A DNA stretch of 37,156 nt. Origin: an uncultured Bacteroidota bacterium. GTDB lineage: Bacteria; Bacteroidota; Bacteroidia; Chitinophagales; LD1. The stretch is from assembly GCA_903917755.1 (NCBI GenBank), contig CAIXBT010000148.1, forward strand, positions 1-37,156, read 5' to 3'. Below the pieces are notes generated by a model. It saw nothing but the letters and a program-made list of their open reading frames with translations. It had not been told where the DNA came from and searched no databases. Below are positions 28,548 through 37,156 of this stretch, piece after piece. How positions within the stretch are numbered: the first letter of the stretch is position 1; every line of letters starts with the position of its first letter. A program made the translations under genes and the position numbers.

Positions 28548-28730
28548 TCATGAGGCCTTCTTCACGTCTTTTTTGGCTAGACGTTTCTTGATGATTTCGA
28601 GTGCCTCCATGGCATCTATTCTTTCACCCGACTTAGGCCTGCTCACTAGTTCGCGCAGTTCTTCGTCAGTGGCTTTGCGACCAATGCCGAAAGCCAGATC
28701 ATGCGGGGTCAGTTTTCTGAACTTTTCCAT
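28548..28730 (-). CDS. Small highly charged protein, 60 aa
   Basis: MEKFRKLTPHDLAFGIGRKATDEELRELVSRPKSGERIDAMEALEIIKKRLAKKDVKKAS: helical, protein-like composition; AT-rich leader. Confidence 0.5.
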   Translation of the reverse strand: MEKFRKLTPHDLAFGIGRKATDEELRELVSRPKSGERIDAMEALEIIKKRLAKKDVKKAS

Positions 28731-28934
28731 ATATAAAAATAATGGATGCCTGCTGAGATTGCAAATGCTTGTCTTTTTTTGCAGGTCCGTTTCGCCTACC
28801 CGTATCTCACACTTCAGACGACGGATAGCATTTTATAGATATTCAGACTAAGAAGAACTGGTTGTAAATTTGTCACCGACTGCATGGTGAATTTTCTCAA
28901 GTGAAATGAAGGAAGAATTAAGAAGCGGTGGTCT

Positions 28935-28978
28935 TTATTATGGTAATCCGGAATGATCCGGACAAATTGCCATAATAT
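28935..28978. other. Stem-loop, possible terminator for the TPR gene
   Basis: ATTATGGTAATCCGG ... CCGGACAAATTGCCATAAT imperfect inverted repeat just beyond the 3' end of 29017..29724. Confidence 0.4.
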
Positions 28979-29016
28979 CTACCTCACCTAAAAATTGCTC
29001 AGCATCCTTTCCCAAC

Positions 29017-29724
29017 TCAGTTACAATACTTTTTGATCATGGAGAACGCATCATCATGGCCCAGATCTCCCGCTTTGGAGAAATCCATACATCCGCTATC
29101 CCTATAGCCCAGGGCGTTTTTGCATAGCCCTCTGATGAAATAGGCCTGTACATATTTCGGATTGAGCGAGATGGCAATATCCAGATCTGCTATGGCACCA
29201 CGATTATCTTCCATCTTAGCTTTACATATCCCGCGATTATAATAAGCCAGTTCATTTTTGCGATCCAGTTTTATCACTTTATTATAATCTTCTATGGCAG
29301 CTAAATAGTCATGTAGTTCATCTCGACATATTCCACGGTTATAATAGGCATCCTCATATTTAGGATTGAGTTCGATGGCCTTAGTGAGGTCTTCGATGGC
29401 CCCTTTATAGTCCTTTTGTTTGTCCATGCAGACGCCCCGGTTATAATATACCTGTGCATTCTTAGGATCGAGTTGTATGGCCTTATTGTAGTCTGTCATT
29501 GCCCCTTTGTAGTCCTGCAGTTTGTCTTTGCACAGGGCGCGGCCATAATAGGCATTGACATTAGATGTAGAAAGTTGTATGGCTCTGTTATACTCAGCTA
29601 TTGCACCTTTATGATCCAGTATCCTCTCTTTATCTACTGCTTTTTTGCAATACTCCTCACTGGATTGACTGAAACAATTGACTAATGAAAATACAGCCAG
29701 AATGATTGAAACGACTTTTTTCAT
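29017..29724 (-). CDS. Secreted TPR repeat protein
   Basis: Signal peptide and several 34-aa TPRs (DYKGAMTDYNKAIQLDPKNAQVYYNRGVCMDK). Confidence 0.92.
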   Translation of the reverse strand: MKKVVSIILAVFSLVNCFSQSSEEYCKKAVDKERILDHKGAIAEYNRAIQLSTSNVNAYYGRALCKDKLQDYKGAMTDYNKAIQLDPKNAQVYYNRGVCMDKQKDYKGAIEDLTKAIELNPKYEDAYYNRGICRDELHDYLAAIEDYNKVIKLDRKNELAYYNRGICKAKMEDNRGAIADLDIAISLNPKYVQAYFIRGLCKNALGYRDSGCMDFSKAGDLGHDDAFSMIKKYCN

Positions 29725-29780
29725 AAAGACGAACTTCTCCGGGTTTTAGGTGGATCAACGAAACGAACAAGCACGTTTTC

Positions 29781-32700
29781 TTAGTTCAGCACAAACTCCA
29801 GTTCCTCAATAGTTCTAAGTTCTTCAAGCAGTTCATTAGATATATCTACAGTCACTTTACGTGAGTTGAGGGTCAGTGATATTTGTTCCTCATCACTTTT
29901 TAACTTCACAGAGATAGGGAATTTGCCCGGATATTTTTGAAATAATGCGATCAATTCGTCAGTGATGCGTTCTGTCACAACTTCGGCGGGTATACGAAGT
30001 GTAAGACGTTTGGTGAGTTTGGTGCGGATGTCGGGCAGCAGCTCTATCTTTGATATTTTGAACTCATAGTTGTCAGGCTGATTGTAGCGCGCCTGATAGC
30101 GGCCCGTGATGTAGAGAAGGGCAGCCTGAGTCTCGATATAATTTTTGAACTGTATGTAGTCTTTGCCGAAAAGTGCAAACTCAAATGTGCCTTCAAAATC
30201 CTCCAGCGTAAACACCGCAAACTGATTTCCGGTCTTGGAGACTTTCGTTTGCGTAGCACTGATGATGCCTGCTATTTTGAGTTCTTTGTCTTTTTGCTCG
30301 GTGATCTGTTTGAGTGTGCTGTTGGTGAAGGTATTTATCTCCAGTTTGTATGAATCAAGCGGATGTCCGCTGATATAGATACCCACCACTTCCTTTTCCT
30401 TTTTGAGTTTCTCCAGCAGTGGCCATTCTTCTACAGGCGTGAGAAGGGGCTCCGAAGAGTCCACATGTGCAGATCCGCCGAAGAGCGAGTTTTGGTTCAT
30501 CGATTTATTGCTCTGCTCGCTGTTTCCCCATTTGATGCATTTATCTATCACGGTCATGCCGTCTTTGGTATCTGATGTGAAGAACTGTGCGCGAGTATAT
30601 TTTCCGAAGCCATCAAAAGCTCCTGCCAGTGCGAGGTTCTCGATAGATTTTTTATTGACAGTGCGGAGATTGACACGTTTGGTCAGGTCAAAGATAGATT
30701 TGAATGGGCCGTTTGCTTTACGCTCTTCGAGAATGCCGACTACAGCCGCATCGCCTACGCCTTTGATAGCAGAGAGTGCATAGCGAATATGCCCTTTCTG
30801 ATTCACGGAAAATTTCACATCACTTTCATTCACATCGGGACCGAGCACGGGGATACCGATGCGGCGTGACTCTTCCATAAAGAAGGTGATCTTGTCCAGA
30901 TTTCCCATGTTGTTTGACAGCACTGCCGCCATGAACTCGGACTTGTAATGTGCCTTGAGATATGCGGTCTGATATGCCACGAGCGCATAGCAGGTGGAGT
31001 GAGATTTATTGAAAGCATATTGTGCGAATGCCTCCCAGTCGGTCCATATTTTAGCGAGTTTAGTGGCGTCGAGTCCTTTGGCAGTAGCACCATCGATGAA
31101 CTGGCTCTTCATCTTGTTGAGCACCTCGATCTGCTTTTTTCCCATAGCTTTTCGCAGCACATCTGCTTCACCTTTGGTAAAGCCAGCCAGCTTCTGCGAG
31201 AGCAGCATCACCTGTTCCTGATAGACCGTGATACCGTATGTATCATTCAGGTATTCTTCCATCTCTGGCAGGTCATAGGATATCTGCTGCTTGCCGTGTT
31301 TGCGATCTATGTAGTCGGGTATATACTCCATCGGTCCCGGGCGATAGAGGGCATTCATCGCGATCAGGTCTTCAAATTTATCCGGCTTCAGTGAGCGTAA
31401 GTGCTTCTGCATGCCCGGTGACTCAAACTGGAATGTCGCATTCGTATCGCCGCGCTGATAGAGTTCGTAGGTGGCTTTGTCATCGAGAGGTATCGTATCG
31501 ATGTCGATCTTGACACTGTGATTTTGCTCGATCAGCACCAGCGCATCGCGAATGATGGTGAGGGTTTTCAAACCTAAAAAGTCCATCTTGATCACACCTG
31601 CATCTTCTATCACATTGCCTTCGAACTGTGTCACCCATAGCTCACTATCTTTGTTTGTTGCTACCGGCAGGATATCCGTCAGGTCATAAGGAGCGATGAT
31701 GATACCCGCAGCATGTATGCCTGTATTGCGCACTGAACCTTCGAGTATCACAGCCTCTTTGAGCACTCTGGCCTGAAGGTCATTGCCATTATACAGTTCG
31801 CGGAGCTTTTTGATATTCTCAATATCCTCAGCACCGTAGCCTTCTTTTTCTTTCAGTGACTTCGGCCCGTCAAAGGGCGTAAACATCACGCGATTGAGCT
31901 CTGTACCTGGTTTATCAGGTACGAGTTTCGCTAGCATGTTTGATTCGGTGAGCGGCAGGTCCATGACACGAGCCACGTCTTTGATACTCATCTTAGCTGC
32001 CATCGTACCATATGTGATGATCTGCGCCACCTGGCTCTTGCCATATTTCTGTACTACATAGTCAATGACCTTCTGGCGGCCCTCATCATCGAAGTCCGTA
32101 TCAATATCCGGCATTGACTTACGATCAGGATTGAGAAACCTCTCAAACAGCAGATTGTATTTGATGGGGTCAATGTTTGTGATACCAATGCAGTACGCCA
32201 CCGCAGAGCCAGCGGCAGATCCCCGCCCGGGTCCGATGAGCACGCCGATGTCGCGGCCTGCCTTGATGAAATCAGCCACGATCAGAAAGTATCCTGCAAA
32301 ACCCATGGTGCGCACGACACCGAGCTCAAAGTTCAATCGCTCTTCGACCTCAGGCGTGATATCCTTGTACCTCTCCTTTGCGCCCATCATGGTGAGATGG
32401 TGGAGATAATGATCCTGATCAATGAAGCCCTCGGGTATCACAAAGTTGGGCAATGCGATATCTTTTTTGAGTTTCAGCGGTTCGATCTTATCAAAGATAT
32501 CACCTGTATTGTCGATGGCCTGGGGAACGTCTTTGAAAAGCTCATTCATCTCGGCAGTGGTCTTGAAATAAAACTGGTCATTGAAGAATGCAAAACGCTT
32601 GCCTTTCATCGAGACATCTTCATCCGAAAAGTCTTTCATGATGGGTGTGCTCTGCTTCTCGCCGGTATTGATGCAAAGCAGAATATCATGGGCATTGGAG

Positions 32701-33362
32701 TTGCCCTGATCGACATAGTGAGAGTCATTTGAAGCAATGACCTTGACATTGTATTTTTTGGCAAAGCCGAGCAGTACCTGATTTACTTTCTCCTGCTCCT
32801 CCATGCCGTGACGCTGCAACTCTACGTAGTAGTCTTCGCCAAAGAGGTCGAGCCACCATTTGAAAACTTTCTCAGCTTCTTCTTCTCCCTTGCGCAGGAT
32901 AGCCTGCGGCACTTCTGCACCGAGGCAGCAGGTAGTAGCGATCAGGCCCTTGTGATATTGCAGGATGAGTTCCTTGTCGATGCGCGGATATTTGCCGTAG
33001 AGGCCTTCGATATATCCCAGCGAACAGAGTTTGACGAGGTTTTTATATCCCTCGGCATTTTTGGCCAGCATGAGCTGATGGTAGCGTTTGTCTTTCTCGC
33101 CACCGGTGAAGGACTGCTTGTGCCTATTCTCCACCACATAAAATTCACAGCCTACTATCGGCTTGAGTGCCTTGCCGTCTGCGGTCTTGTGCTTGGCTGC
33201 CTCCGCCACGAACTGAAATACGCCGAACATATTGCCGTGGTCAGTGATGGCAATACCTTTCATACCATCCTTTGCAGCCTTTTTGAACATGGTAGAAATA
33301 TCAGCCGCCCCGTCTAGCAGGGAGTACTGTGTATGGCAGTGAAGGTGGACGAACTCGGGCAT
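29781..33362 (-). CDS. dnaE: DNA polymerase III alpha subunit
   Basis: PHP domain start FVHLHCHTQYSLLDGAADI; GPGRGSAAGSAVAYCIGIT; PDIDTDFDDEGRQKVIDYV; C-terminal OB-fold. Confidence 0.97.
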   Translation of the reverse strand: MPEFVHLHCHTQYSLLDGAADISTMFKKAAKDGMKGIAITDHGNMFGVFQFVAEAAKHKTADGKALKPIVGCEFYVVENRHKQSFTGGEKDKRYHQLMLAKNAEGYKNLVKLCSLGYIEGLYGKYPRIDKELILQYHKGLIATTCCLGAEVPQAILRKGEEEAEKVFKWWLDLFGEDYYVELQRHGMEEQEKVNQVLLGFAKKYNVKVIASNDSHYVDQGNSNAHDILLCINTGEKQSTPIMKDFSDEDVSMKGKRFAFFNDQFYFKTTAEMNELFKDVPQAIDNTGDIFDKIEPLKLKKDIALPNFVIPEGFIDQDHYLHHLTMMGAKERYKDITPEVEERLNFELGVVRTMGFAGYFLIVADFIKAGRDIGVLIGPGRGSAAGSAVAYCIGITNIDPIKYNLLFERFLNPDRKSMPDIDTDFDDEGRQKVIDYVVQKYGKSQVAQIITYGTMAAKMSIKDVARVMDLPLTESNMLAKLVPDKPGTELNRVMFTPFDGPKSLKEKEGYGAEDIENIKKLRELYNGNDLQARVLKEAVILEGSVRNTGIHAAGIIIAPYDLTDILPVATNKDSELWVTQFEGNVIEDAGVIKMDFLGLKTLTIIRDALVLIEQNHSVKIDIDTIPLDDKATYELYQRGDTNATFQFESPGMQKHLRSLKPDKFEDLIAMNALYRPGPMEYIPDYIDRKHGKQQISYDLPEMEEYLNDTYGITVYQEQVMLLSQKLAGFTKGEADVLRKAMGKKQIEVLNKMKSQFIDGATAKGLDATKLAKIWTDWEAFAQYAFNKSHSTCYALVAYQTAYLKAHYKSEFMAAVLSNNMGNLDKITFFMEESRRIGIPVLGPDVNESDVKFSVNQKGHIRYALSAIKGVGDAAVVGILEERKANGPFKSIFDLTKRVNLRTVNKKSIENLALAGAFDGFGKYTRAQFFTSDTKDGMTVIDKCIKWGNSEQSNKSMNQNSLFGGSAHVDSSEPLLTPVEEWPLLEKLKKEKEVVGIYISGHPLDSYKLEINTFTNSTLKQITEQKDKELKIAGIISATQTKVSKTGNQFAVFTLEDFEGTFEFALFGKDYIQFKNYIETQAALLYITGRYQARYNQPDNYEFKISKIELLPDIRTKLTKRLTLRIPAEVVTERITDELIALFQKYPGKFPISVKLKSDEEQISLTLNSRKVTVDISNELLEELRTIEELEFVLN

Positions 33363-33386
33363 GTGTCTGTTGTTGGTTGGCTTACC

Positions 33387-33430
33387 ACCCCTAGCCCCTC
33401 CTTCGATAAGGAGGGGTTGGGGGGTGGTTG
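33387..33430. repeat. Palindromic intergenic element (REP-like hairpin)
   Basis: ACCACCCCTAGCCCCTCCTT-CGAT-AAGGAGGGGTTGGGGGGTGGT, near-perfect inverted repeat with G-rich arm. Confidence 0.75.
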
Positions 33431-33631
33431 GAAAATACTGCTACTAAAATACTGCTAAAAAAGGGGAGATAAAAGGGATAGATATTAAGGGGTGTGAAAA
33501 AGTTATCAGCATTCAGGGGGAATTTTGGAAAAGTGAATGATCAAGATTTGTGCTATCGGGATTGCTTCAGCTTTATCGCGCATATTTTTATTTTGGAAAA
33601 GCAAAGACGCTACTTTTTGTTTAAAGCAAAA

Positions 33632-33783
33632 CGTCATGGCGAGTCGGCCCCCGACGTCGCCATCTGTATCTGTAAGCGTGATAGCGCTTCACCACAGTAC
33701 TGAGGGATTCCAACGTTATCAGTCCAGATTGCCACAATTTTTATCGCTTATATTTTTTACGGGAGAAAAATTTCGCAATGACG
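33632..33783. repeat. Degenerate REP-like element with inverted ends
   Basis: CGTCATGGCG at 33632 and CGCAATGACG at 33774-33783 inverted; internal GCCATCTG and CAGATTGCC inverted; resembles widespread CGTCATTGCGAG...GCAATCTG repeats. Confidence 0.5.
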
Positions 33784-33842
33784 GTGTGGTTGGAGTGTTC
33801 AGTTTATCACCTATTATCACACCTTTGGGGATTCAGGGCCTT

Positions 33843-35771
33843 CTAGGCTGTCTTAACCTTGTTTACAGACTTCATGATATAAACCACTACGGCCAGTACT
33901 ATGATCTGTGCGGCCAGTGTCTCTATGGTAGGGAAGATGCCGAGCAGTTCGATACGTGGCAGTAGCGGCACTCCATGTATGCTGGAGTGTCCTGTCTCCT
34001 GAAAGGAATGTATGCCCTTGCCTGCCAGTATCACTGCCAGTACGCCCATCACGATAGATGATATTTTGAAGAGCTTTGGTATAGGCAGCCGTGCCGAGAA
34101 CTTCAGTAGTACCCATGCCATCGAGATGACCAGAACCATCGCTATCACTACACCTGCTATGATCGCATTTTCCTGCTTGCCGCCCGACTCGATATTGATA
34201 GCTGAGAGAAACAGCACCGACTCAAATACCTCTCTGAATACAACGAAGAACGAAAGCGCAAAGAGTCCGAAGAGACTGTTAGCACCGGAGATATTTTTGA
34301 CCTGATCGGTCACATAGGCTTTCCACTTATCTACTTCAGATTTGCTGTGCAGCCAGAACCCGATATAGAGGAGCATCGCTACAGCCACAAAGGCGATGAT
34401 ACCCTCCATGAGTTCTACCTGTGCCATGTGCATCTGTATGATTTGTCCCCCTATCACCCACATGATCACTCCTGAGAGTATGGCTACTATCCACCCAGCA
34501 TGGATGTATTTCATCGGCGAACTAAGGCCAGATGCCTTGACGATACCCAGTATCACCATGATGACCAGAAAGGCTTCGAGGCCCTCACGCAGCAATATCG
34601 AGATAGACATGAGAATGGCCAGCAGTGGTGACATAGCAGTGGTGCTGATGGTGTTGCCGGCTTCGATGATGAGTCGTCTTGATTCTTTCAGTGAGTCGTT
34701 GACAGCGGGGAGCGGCTCATGTCCTGACAGTGCCTTGCGGGTATTGCCCATCTGCTCTTCTATGCGCAGCATCAGCCCGGGGTCAGTAGAGCGCAGTTGG
34801 TTTTCTATGGGTTCTATACCCTCCAGATAGGCGAGTGTGGACAGGCGTTCAGCCTCTTCGTAGTTGCCATCGCGCGATGCCAGCATCGATTCATCTATAT
34901 ATTTAAGCGCAGCGTCTATGAACTGCTGTTTGGCATTGTCGGGTTGATTGTATCGCAGAATGCCGAGGTCACCTTTATTAGCATGATAGGTAGCGGTCAG
35001 ATCCTTATCACTCTCGGTAGCTATCTGCTCCAATGTGATAGATGGAAACCTGTTTTTGAGTATCTGGTCAGTGTATCCCTTGTCAGCATTGGCTTCATAG
35101 CGCAGTGCCAATACATAAAAAGCCACATCCCATATTTCTTCGTCGGTCAGCTCTGTATGCGGTTTCATTCCGGTGCCCTGCACACCGCATCTCACGGTGT
35201 TATAAACTGCAAAAGGTGACAACAAAACCATCCGCGCATCATCATGAAAATTTCTCGGCTTTGGGTCCAGTTTGAGGCCTTCTTTGCCATCACCCAAGCC
35301 TTTATTGCCGTGGCATTTGGCACATTGTGCCGCAAAAACCACTTTGCCATTCATCAGCGCGGGATATTTGGTCGGTGCTACTATCAGGTTACTGGCTCTT
35401 ATCACTTCTGCCTTGGCAGCATTGGCAGACAGGGCCACTGCTTCTGCGGGAGCTTTAGCATGTATGAGACTATCCAAATGGTAAATAAATGCACCGATCT
35501 TCAGCGTATCCTGCGGTGTCCACAGGGGGGCATCTTCGCGATAATACCTGATGGCAGTAGAGCAGAAGCCGAGCATCTCCTCATATTCACTTTTGTTGAT
35601 CACTTTGCCGTTCAGCACACCATTGGGATAGTCGGTGCCCATGTAGTTCAATGTATGAACCAACATCCGCGCAGCTTCGCTTTTATCAGTCGTCACAGCA
35701 TGAGCCAGAGTACTGAATATCAGCATAGTTAGTGTGGTCAAAAGCGAGCGTAGATGACTTTTAATGTCCAT
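33843..35771 (-). CDS. FTR1 family iron permease fused to N-terminal cytochrome c domain
   Basis: CAKCHGNKGLGDG heme c motif, REGLEAFLVIMVILG and REVFESVLFLSA FTR1 motifs; MDIKSH start preferred over 35804. Confidence 0.92.
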   Translation of the reverse strand: MDIKSHLRSLLTTLTMLIFSTLAHAVTTDKSEAARMLVHTLNYMGTDYPNGVLNGKVINKSEYEEMLGFCSTAIRYYREDAPLWTPQDTLKIGAFIYHLDSLIHAKAPAEAVALSANAAKAEVIRASNLIVAPTKYPALMNGKVVFAAQCAKCHGNKGLGDGKEGLKLDPKPRNFHDDARMVLLSPFAVYNTVRCGVQGTGMKPHTELTDEEIWDVAFYVLALRYEANADKGYTDQILKNRFPSITLEQIATESDKDLTATYHANKGDLGILRYNQPDNAKQQFIDAALKYIDESMLASRDGNYEEAERLSTLAYLEGIEPIENQLRSTDPGLMLRIEEQMGNTRKALSGHEPLPAVNDSLKESRRLIIEAGNTISTTAMSPLLAILMSISILLREGLEAFLVIMVILGIVKASGLSSPMKYIHAGWIVAILSGVIMWVIGGQIIQMHMAQVELMEGIIAFVAVAMLLYIGFWLHSKSEVDKWKAYVTDQVKNISGANSLFGLFALSFFVVFREVFESVLFLSAINIESGGKQENAIIAGVVIAMVLVISMAWVLLKFSARLPIPKLFKISSIVMGVLAVILAGKGIHSFQETGHSSIHGVPLLPRIELLGIFPTIETLAAQIIVLAVVVYIMKSVNKVKTA

Positions 35772-35893
35772 TTCCTTATTTAGACTGAGTATAAACAAGC
35801 GCAAATATAATTTGTTAGATCAGGATTCAAAATGATTTCTCTCATTTGCATAATTCCACAATAAATCATTATAATGTAAACAGGTAACTGATA

Positions 35894-36367
35894 ATGAAAA
35901 ACAGACTGATTAGCATTTTATTGATCATCCATCTTTTCCTGATCATTCTGGGTACGAACTTAGTTGATTTTGCTAAAGTTCCCGCATTTCTCCGCAGTCC
36001 TGTTGGATTTTATTTGGCGCTCACCGGTGGGCATTCTTACGCCTTTTTTTCGCCAGATATTCCGACACAGATAGTTGTCAGATGCTACATTACCGACAGG
36101 ACGGGACAGGTATTGACCCGAACCATCGAAAAAAAGGCAAATACTTTCGATCTGCGGGCTAATTATCTTTTTCAATTTCTGGATAATGTCAGCGACCTTG
36201 AGACCGCAGGCAAGCTGGCCGCAGATCATTGCTTTAAAACATACCCCGATGCTGTCTCGGTCAGAGTCTCTATCGGACGCTTCATTGTACCAAAGATCAC
36301 TGAATATAAAGCAGGCCGGAAAAGCAATTTTGCGGAATTGTATACAAACACTTTCGACCATGAATAG
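35894..36367 (+). CDS. Hypothetical membrane-anchored protein preceding an HTTM protein
   Basis: 157 aa, N-terminal TM segment; stop overlaps the ATG of the following ORF. Confidence 0.7.
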   Translation: MKNRLISILLIIHLFLIILGTNLVDFAKVPAFLRSPVGFYLALTGGHSYAFFSPDIPTQIVVRCYITDRTGQVLTRTIEKKANTFDLRANYLFQFLDNVSDLETAGKLAADHCFKTYPDAVSVRVSIGRFIVPKITEYKAGRKSNFAELYTNTFDHE

Positions 36368-37156
36368 GCTAAGAATATTTTTGAGCAAATTTTTGGTTGC
36401 AAACAGGTCCGCTTATGATTGGCTGGTCATGCTAAGGATCGGTGTCAGCATATCTCTCATCGTCAAGATACTGACTGAGTTCAGATTTTTAGATCTGCTG
36501 TATGGCAGCAAGGGCCTCGTGCCCATAGAGATTTCTCATTTTTCTCAACTGCCGTTGATACCTTCTGTATATGGTCTCTCTCAGCTGATAGCTTGCTGCA
36601 CGGAGTCGCATTTTCTCATGGGCTTCTTTTTATGCCAGCTTCTTTTCGCTTCTTTTTTGCTGATGGGTTTTCTAAGCAGGTTTTCGGCATTCATGTGCTT
36701 GCTCATGCAGGTCATTGTGTTCAACAGTACACATCTTACATCTTACGGATTCGATGCGGTATTGCTATCGATGCTATTTTATACAATGATATTCCCTGCC
36801 GGCAAATATTTTTCGTTTGATAATATTTTGAGAGCTAAGAAACCCCAGGCAGATACATCAATGATATTCTTTTATCAGAAAATTATCCAGCTGCATGTCT
36901 GTATCATTTATTTTGTGAACGGAGTAAGCAAGATGGGGCACAACTGGCAGGATGGTAGCGGTATATGGGACGCAGTCAATCAGCCGCAATTTCAGTCATT
37001 TCTTACTCCTTTTTGGCAGAGCATCTTATTGATAGAACATGTACCTGCTTTGGTAACATGGTCTACTATCATAGTGGAGATCGCTTATCCTTTTCTGGTA
37101 TGGGTCAGGGGTGTGAATACCCTGCTATTGATCCTTATCATTTTGTTGCATGCAGA
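36360..37156 (+). CDS. HTTM (vitamin K-dependent gamma-carboxylase-like) membrane protein, truncated by window end
   Basis: Open frame from ATG 36360 to window end: MNRLRIFLSKFLVANRSAYDWLVMLRIGVS...QLHVCIIYFVNGVSKMGHNWQDGSGIWDAVNQPQF...; absent from the ORF track because it has no stop in the window. Confidence 0.8.
   Translation, partial: MNRLRIFLSKFLVANRSAYDWLVMLRIGVSISLIVKILTEFRFLDLLYGSKGLVPIEISHFSQLPLIPSVYGLSQLIACCTESHFLMGFFLCQLLFASFLLMGFLSRFSAFMCLLMQVIVFNSTHLTSYGFDAVLLSMLFYTMIFPAGKYFSFDNILRAKKPQADTSMIFFYQKIIQLHVCIIYFVNGVSKMGHNWQDGSGIWDAVNQPQFQSFLTPFWQSILLIEHVPALVTWSTIIVEIAYPFLVWVRGVNTLLLILIILLHA

Noticed and set aside
29086-29600. Regular ~102-bp periodic repeats that could suggest a repeat array
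   Set aside because: Explained by consecutive 34-aa TPR units in the coding sequence; not a CRISPR or satellite.
32808-33317. 169-aa plus-strand ORF inside dnaE, and other antisense ORFs there
   Set aside because: Antisense to conserved PHP domain sequence; no independent coding signal.
33537-33965. 142-aa ORF in the dnaE-FTR1 interval
   Set aside because: Overlaps REP-like repeats and the 3' end of FTR1; low-complexity, no recognizable domain.
1-37156. CRISPR arrays, tRNA/rRNA genes, integrases or IS transposases
   Set aside because: None recognised by eye in the sequence or the ORF track; a dedicated search (tRNAscan-SE, CRISPRCasFinder, ISfinder) would be needed to exclude them formally.

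Overview
Chromosomal window from a Bacteroidetes (Bacteroidota) bacterium, probably Chitinophagaceae-like, judged from T9SS PorP/SprF-type and OmpA/TPR proteins, a bacillithiol-type YtxJ, a TTTG/TAnnTTTG-like promoter and A-rich leaders. Housekeeping anchors are lgt, mpl, ettA and dnaE. Candidates most worth follow-up: (1) a single ORF joining a bacterial-type CoaD (PPAT) to a CoaE (dephospho-CoA kinase) domain, the domain order of animal COASY, in a 4-nt-overlapping operon with an HD phosphohydrolase and an MFS transporter; (2) a glutathionylspermidine-synthase-like ATP-grasp ligase in an operon with three small lipoproteins, two of which share a C-terminal RGG[FY]G motif like that of YgiB, suggesting an ATP-grasp enzyme plus protein substrate system; (3) a BRCT domain fused to an uncharacterised domain, followed by a tandem paralog lacking BRCT; (4) a DUF6922-like/AbiEii-like toxin-antitoxin-type pair; (5) an SGNH hydrolase whose catalytic C-terminus lies in another frame after a T6 run; (6) an orphan signal peptide facing a headless secreted-protein ORF, suggesting an inversion; (7) REP-like palindromes upstream of dnaE. 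All family assignments come from reading motifs by eye. No searches were run.
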